29,365 bases of DNA from Chara braunii (Eukaryota; Streptophyta; Charophyceae; Charales; Characeae), in contig BFEA01000543.1 in assembly GCA_003427395.1 (NCBI GenBank), forward strand, positions 772,886-802,250, read 5' to 3'. This document shows, piece after piece, positions 28,386 through 29,365 of the stretch; position 1 is the first letter of the stretch; every line of letters begins with the position of its first letter. The position numbers were made by a program, and so were the translations under genes. The notes below the pieces were generated by a model. It was not told the DNA's origin. It searched no databases and worked only from the letters and a program-made list of their open reading frames with translations.

Positions 28386-28453
28386 CCGACCTGACCTGAC
28401 CTGACCTGACCTGACCTGATCTGACCTGACCTGACCTGACCTGACCTGACCTG
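28386..28453. repeat. (ACCTG)n pentanucleotide repeat
   Basis: About 13 units of ACCTG, with one ATCTG variant near the centre. Confidence 0.97.
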
Positions 28454-28599
28454 TATTTCTATGACGACAAGTGTAAAGAAGAGCTTGAGCCAAGAGGCGC
28501 TGAGGGGAAATATCCTACCAAACTTTTGCAAAGGTTCGCGCAAGGGGCTCCGTAGAACGAGCGACTACAAGCCGGGGGAGCGAAGGGTGAGAGAGCGGG

Positions 28600-28925
28600 G
28601 AAGGAGGAAACGGCGGGAACGGAGGGCCGGGGAAGGGGCAGGCGGGAGAGGAGGAGGAGGAGGAGGAGGGGGAAGCGTTGAAGAGGACAACGTGGAGATC
28701 GAGGAGGGGGAGGAGATGGATAAGGATAGTGAAGGAGGCGAAGGGGAGGAAAAGGTGGGGGAGGGGGTGGAGGAGGAGGAGGAGAAGGACGAGGGGGGTG
28801 GAAGGAGCTGAAGGAGGAGGAGGAGGAGAAGAAGGAAGAAAGGGGGGGGGGAAGGAGCTGAAGGAGGAGGAAGAGCAGGAGGAAGAGGAGGAAGAGGAGG
28901 AGGAAGAGGAGGAGGAAGTGGAAAA
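28600..28925. repeat. GGA-rich polypurine tract
   Basis: The plus strand is almost wholly purine with GGAGGA/GAAGGAGG words, including two copies of GGGGGGTGGAAGGAGCTGAAGG-like sequence (about 28793 and 28845, the second lacking the T). Frames here are Glu/Gly or Leu/Pro/Ser artefacts. Confidence 0.88.
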
Positions 28926-29365
28926 GAACAGCTGCTATTGATCCAGCCCTTGTACGTTGGAGGAAAAGCAGCAGCTGTAATGCAATTGAAAACAAGGATT
29001 AGGTCGTTTCGTTTCTCCAGTCCCCACGCAGAGGAGGCAGTCTTTTCATCGTTCTATCCTGAAGAGATACTAAGCGTTGAAGATCACGACCCTTTAAAGA
29101 TTAGGGTCACGGTTAGGGTAAATGGGTAAATTGAAATGAAAATCAATCCACCATTATCACCTCGAATTAATTACGTACTAATTATAAGCCACAATTCACT
29201 TCTACATTTGAAGCGGTTTCGGGGAGAGGGGGGGAGGGTGAGGGGAGGGGGGCGGGGTTGGCCGCCGATGGGACCCAAAAAGACAAAAGCCCACAGTATC
29301 GAAAAATAAGGCCAGTAACTCCTCGGGAAGGGCGTCAGCAAAAAAAAGAGAGGGGGGGGGGGGGG
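28926..29365. other. Window end, no gene recognised
   Basis: Unique-looking AT-rich sequence, a single AGGGTCACGGTTAGGGTAAA stretch that is too short to be telomeric, then G-rich runs to the window end. Confidence 0.5.

Noticed and set aside
28459-28995. 178-aa minus-strand frame
   Set aside because: Leu/Pro/Ser/Phe low complexity caused by the GGA-rich tract; no start context or domain.
29096-29130. Telomere-like AGGGT sequence near the window end
   Set aside because: Only two or three irregular TTAGGG-like units occur, far too few for a telomere or interstitial telomeric array.

Overview
This window is nuclear DNA from a eukaryote, most likely of the plant/streptophyte lineage. Three long, clean reading frames, all on the minus strand, encode conserved housekeeping proteins: a KLHDC4/Kel3-type kelch protein, the SPF30/SMNDC1 Tudor splicing factor, and the Golgi N-glycan enzyme GnTI. 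As I recall the families, the kelch and GnTI proteins look plant-like. The rest is sparse, repeat-rich sequence: long dinucleotide and trinucleotide runs, homopolymers, tRNA-derived SINEs, snRNA retropseudogenes with A-tails, and many local tandem duplications. A charophyte alga such as Chara would fit, but that species is a guess. There is no operon, CRISPR array, rRNA or intact tRNA gene.

Layout. 1-7.1 kb is intergenic: a truncated U2 copy with an A-tail, SINE pieces, a 158-bp tandem duplication, a retro-insertion with 15-bp target duplications beside a hammerhead-like core, tandem U6-like copies, a (CT)n run, and a U6 5' fragment with an A-tail. 7.2-9.4 kb is the kelch gene. 9.4-13.4 kb holds a poly(A)-tailed SINE, small tandem repeats, (GT)n and (CT)n runs and an A36 tract. 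13.45-14.5 kb is SPF30. 15.1-16.5 kb is a strongly purine-rich, internally repeated block. 16.9-20.9 kb has further tandem repeats, a SINE, and an in-frame 37-codon duplication in an open frame of unknown status. 21.4-22.9 kb is GnTI, whose stop codon abuts a (GAA)n run. 22.9-23.5 kb carries a tRNA-like segment and a ~310-bp foldback element with a hammerhead-ribozyme-like core. 24.7-27.3 kb holds a U6 copy, a 121-bp hairpin-bearing tandem repeat, a C26 tract, several SINEs and a head-to-head palindrome. 27.3-29.4 kb is simple-sequence DNA: CTC, AAAAAC, ACCTG and GGA repeats.

How the genes relate. They act in different compartments (probably nucleus/cytoplasm for the kelch protein, spliceosome for SPF30, Golgi for GnTI), and only the shared strand links them. 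All three lack visible introns. The most interesting non-coding signals are the two hammerhead-like cores and the set of four U2/U6-derived loci, which suggests active LINE-type retroposition of small RNAs.
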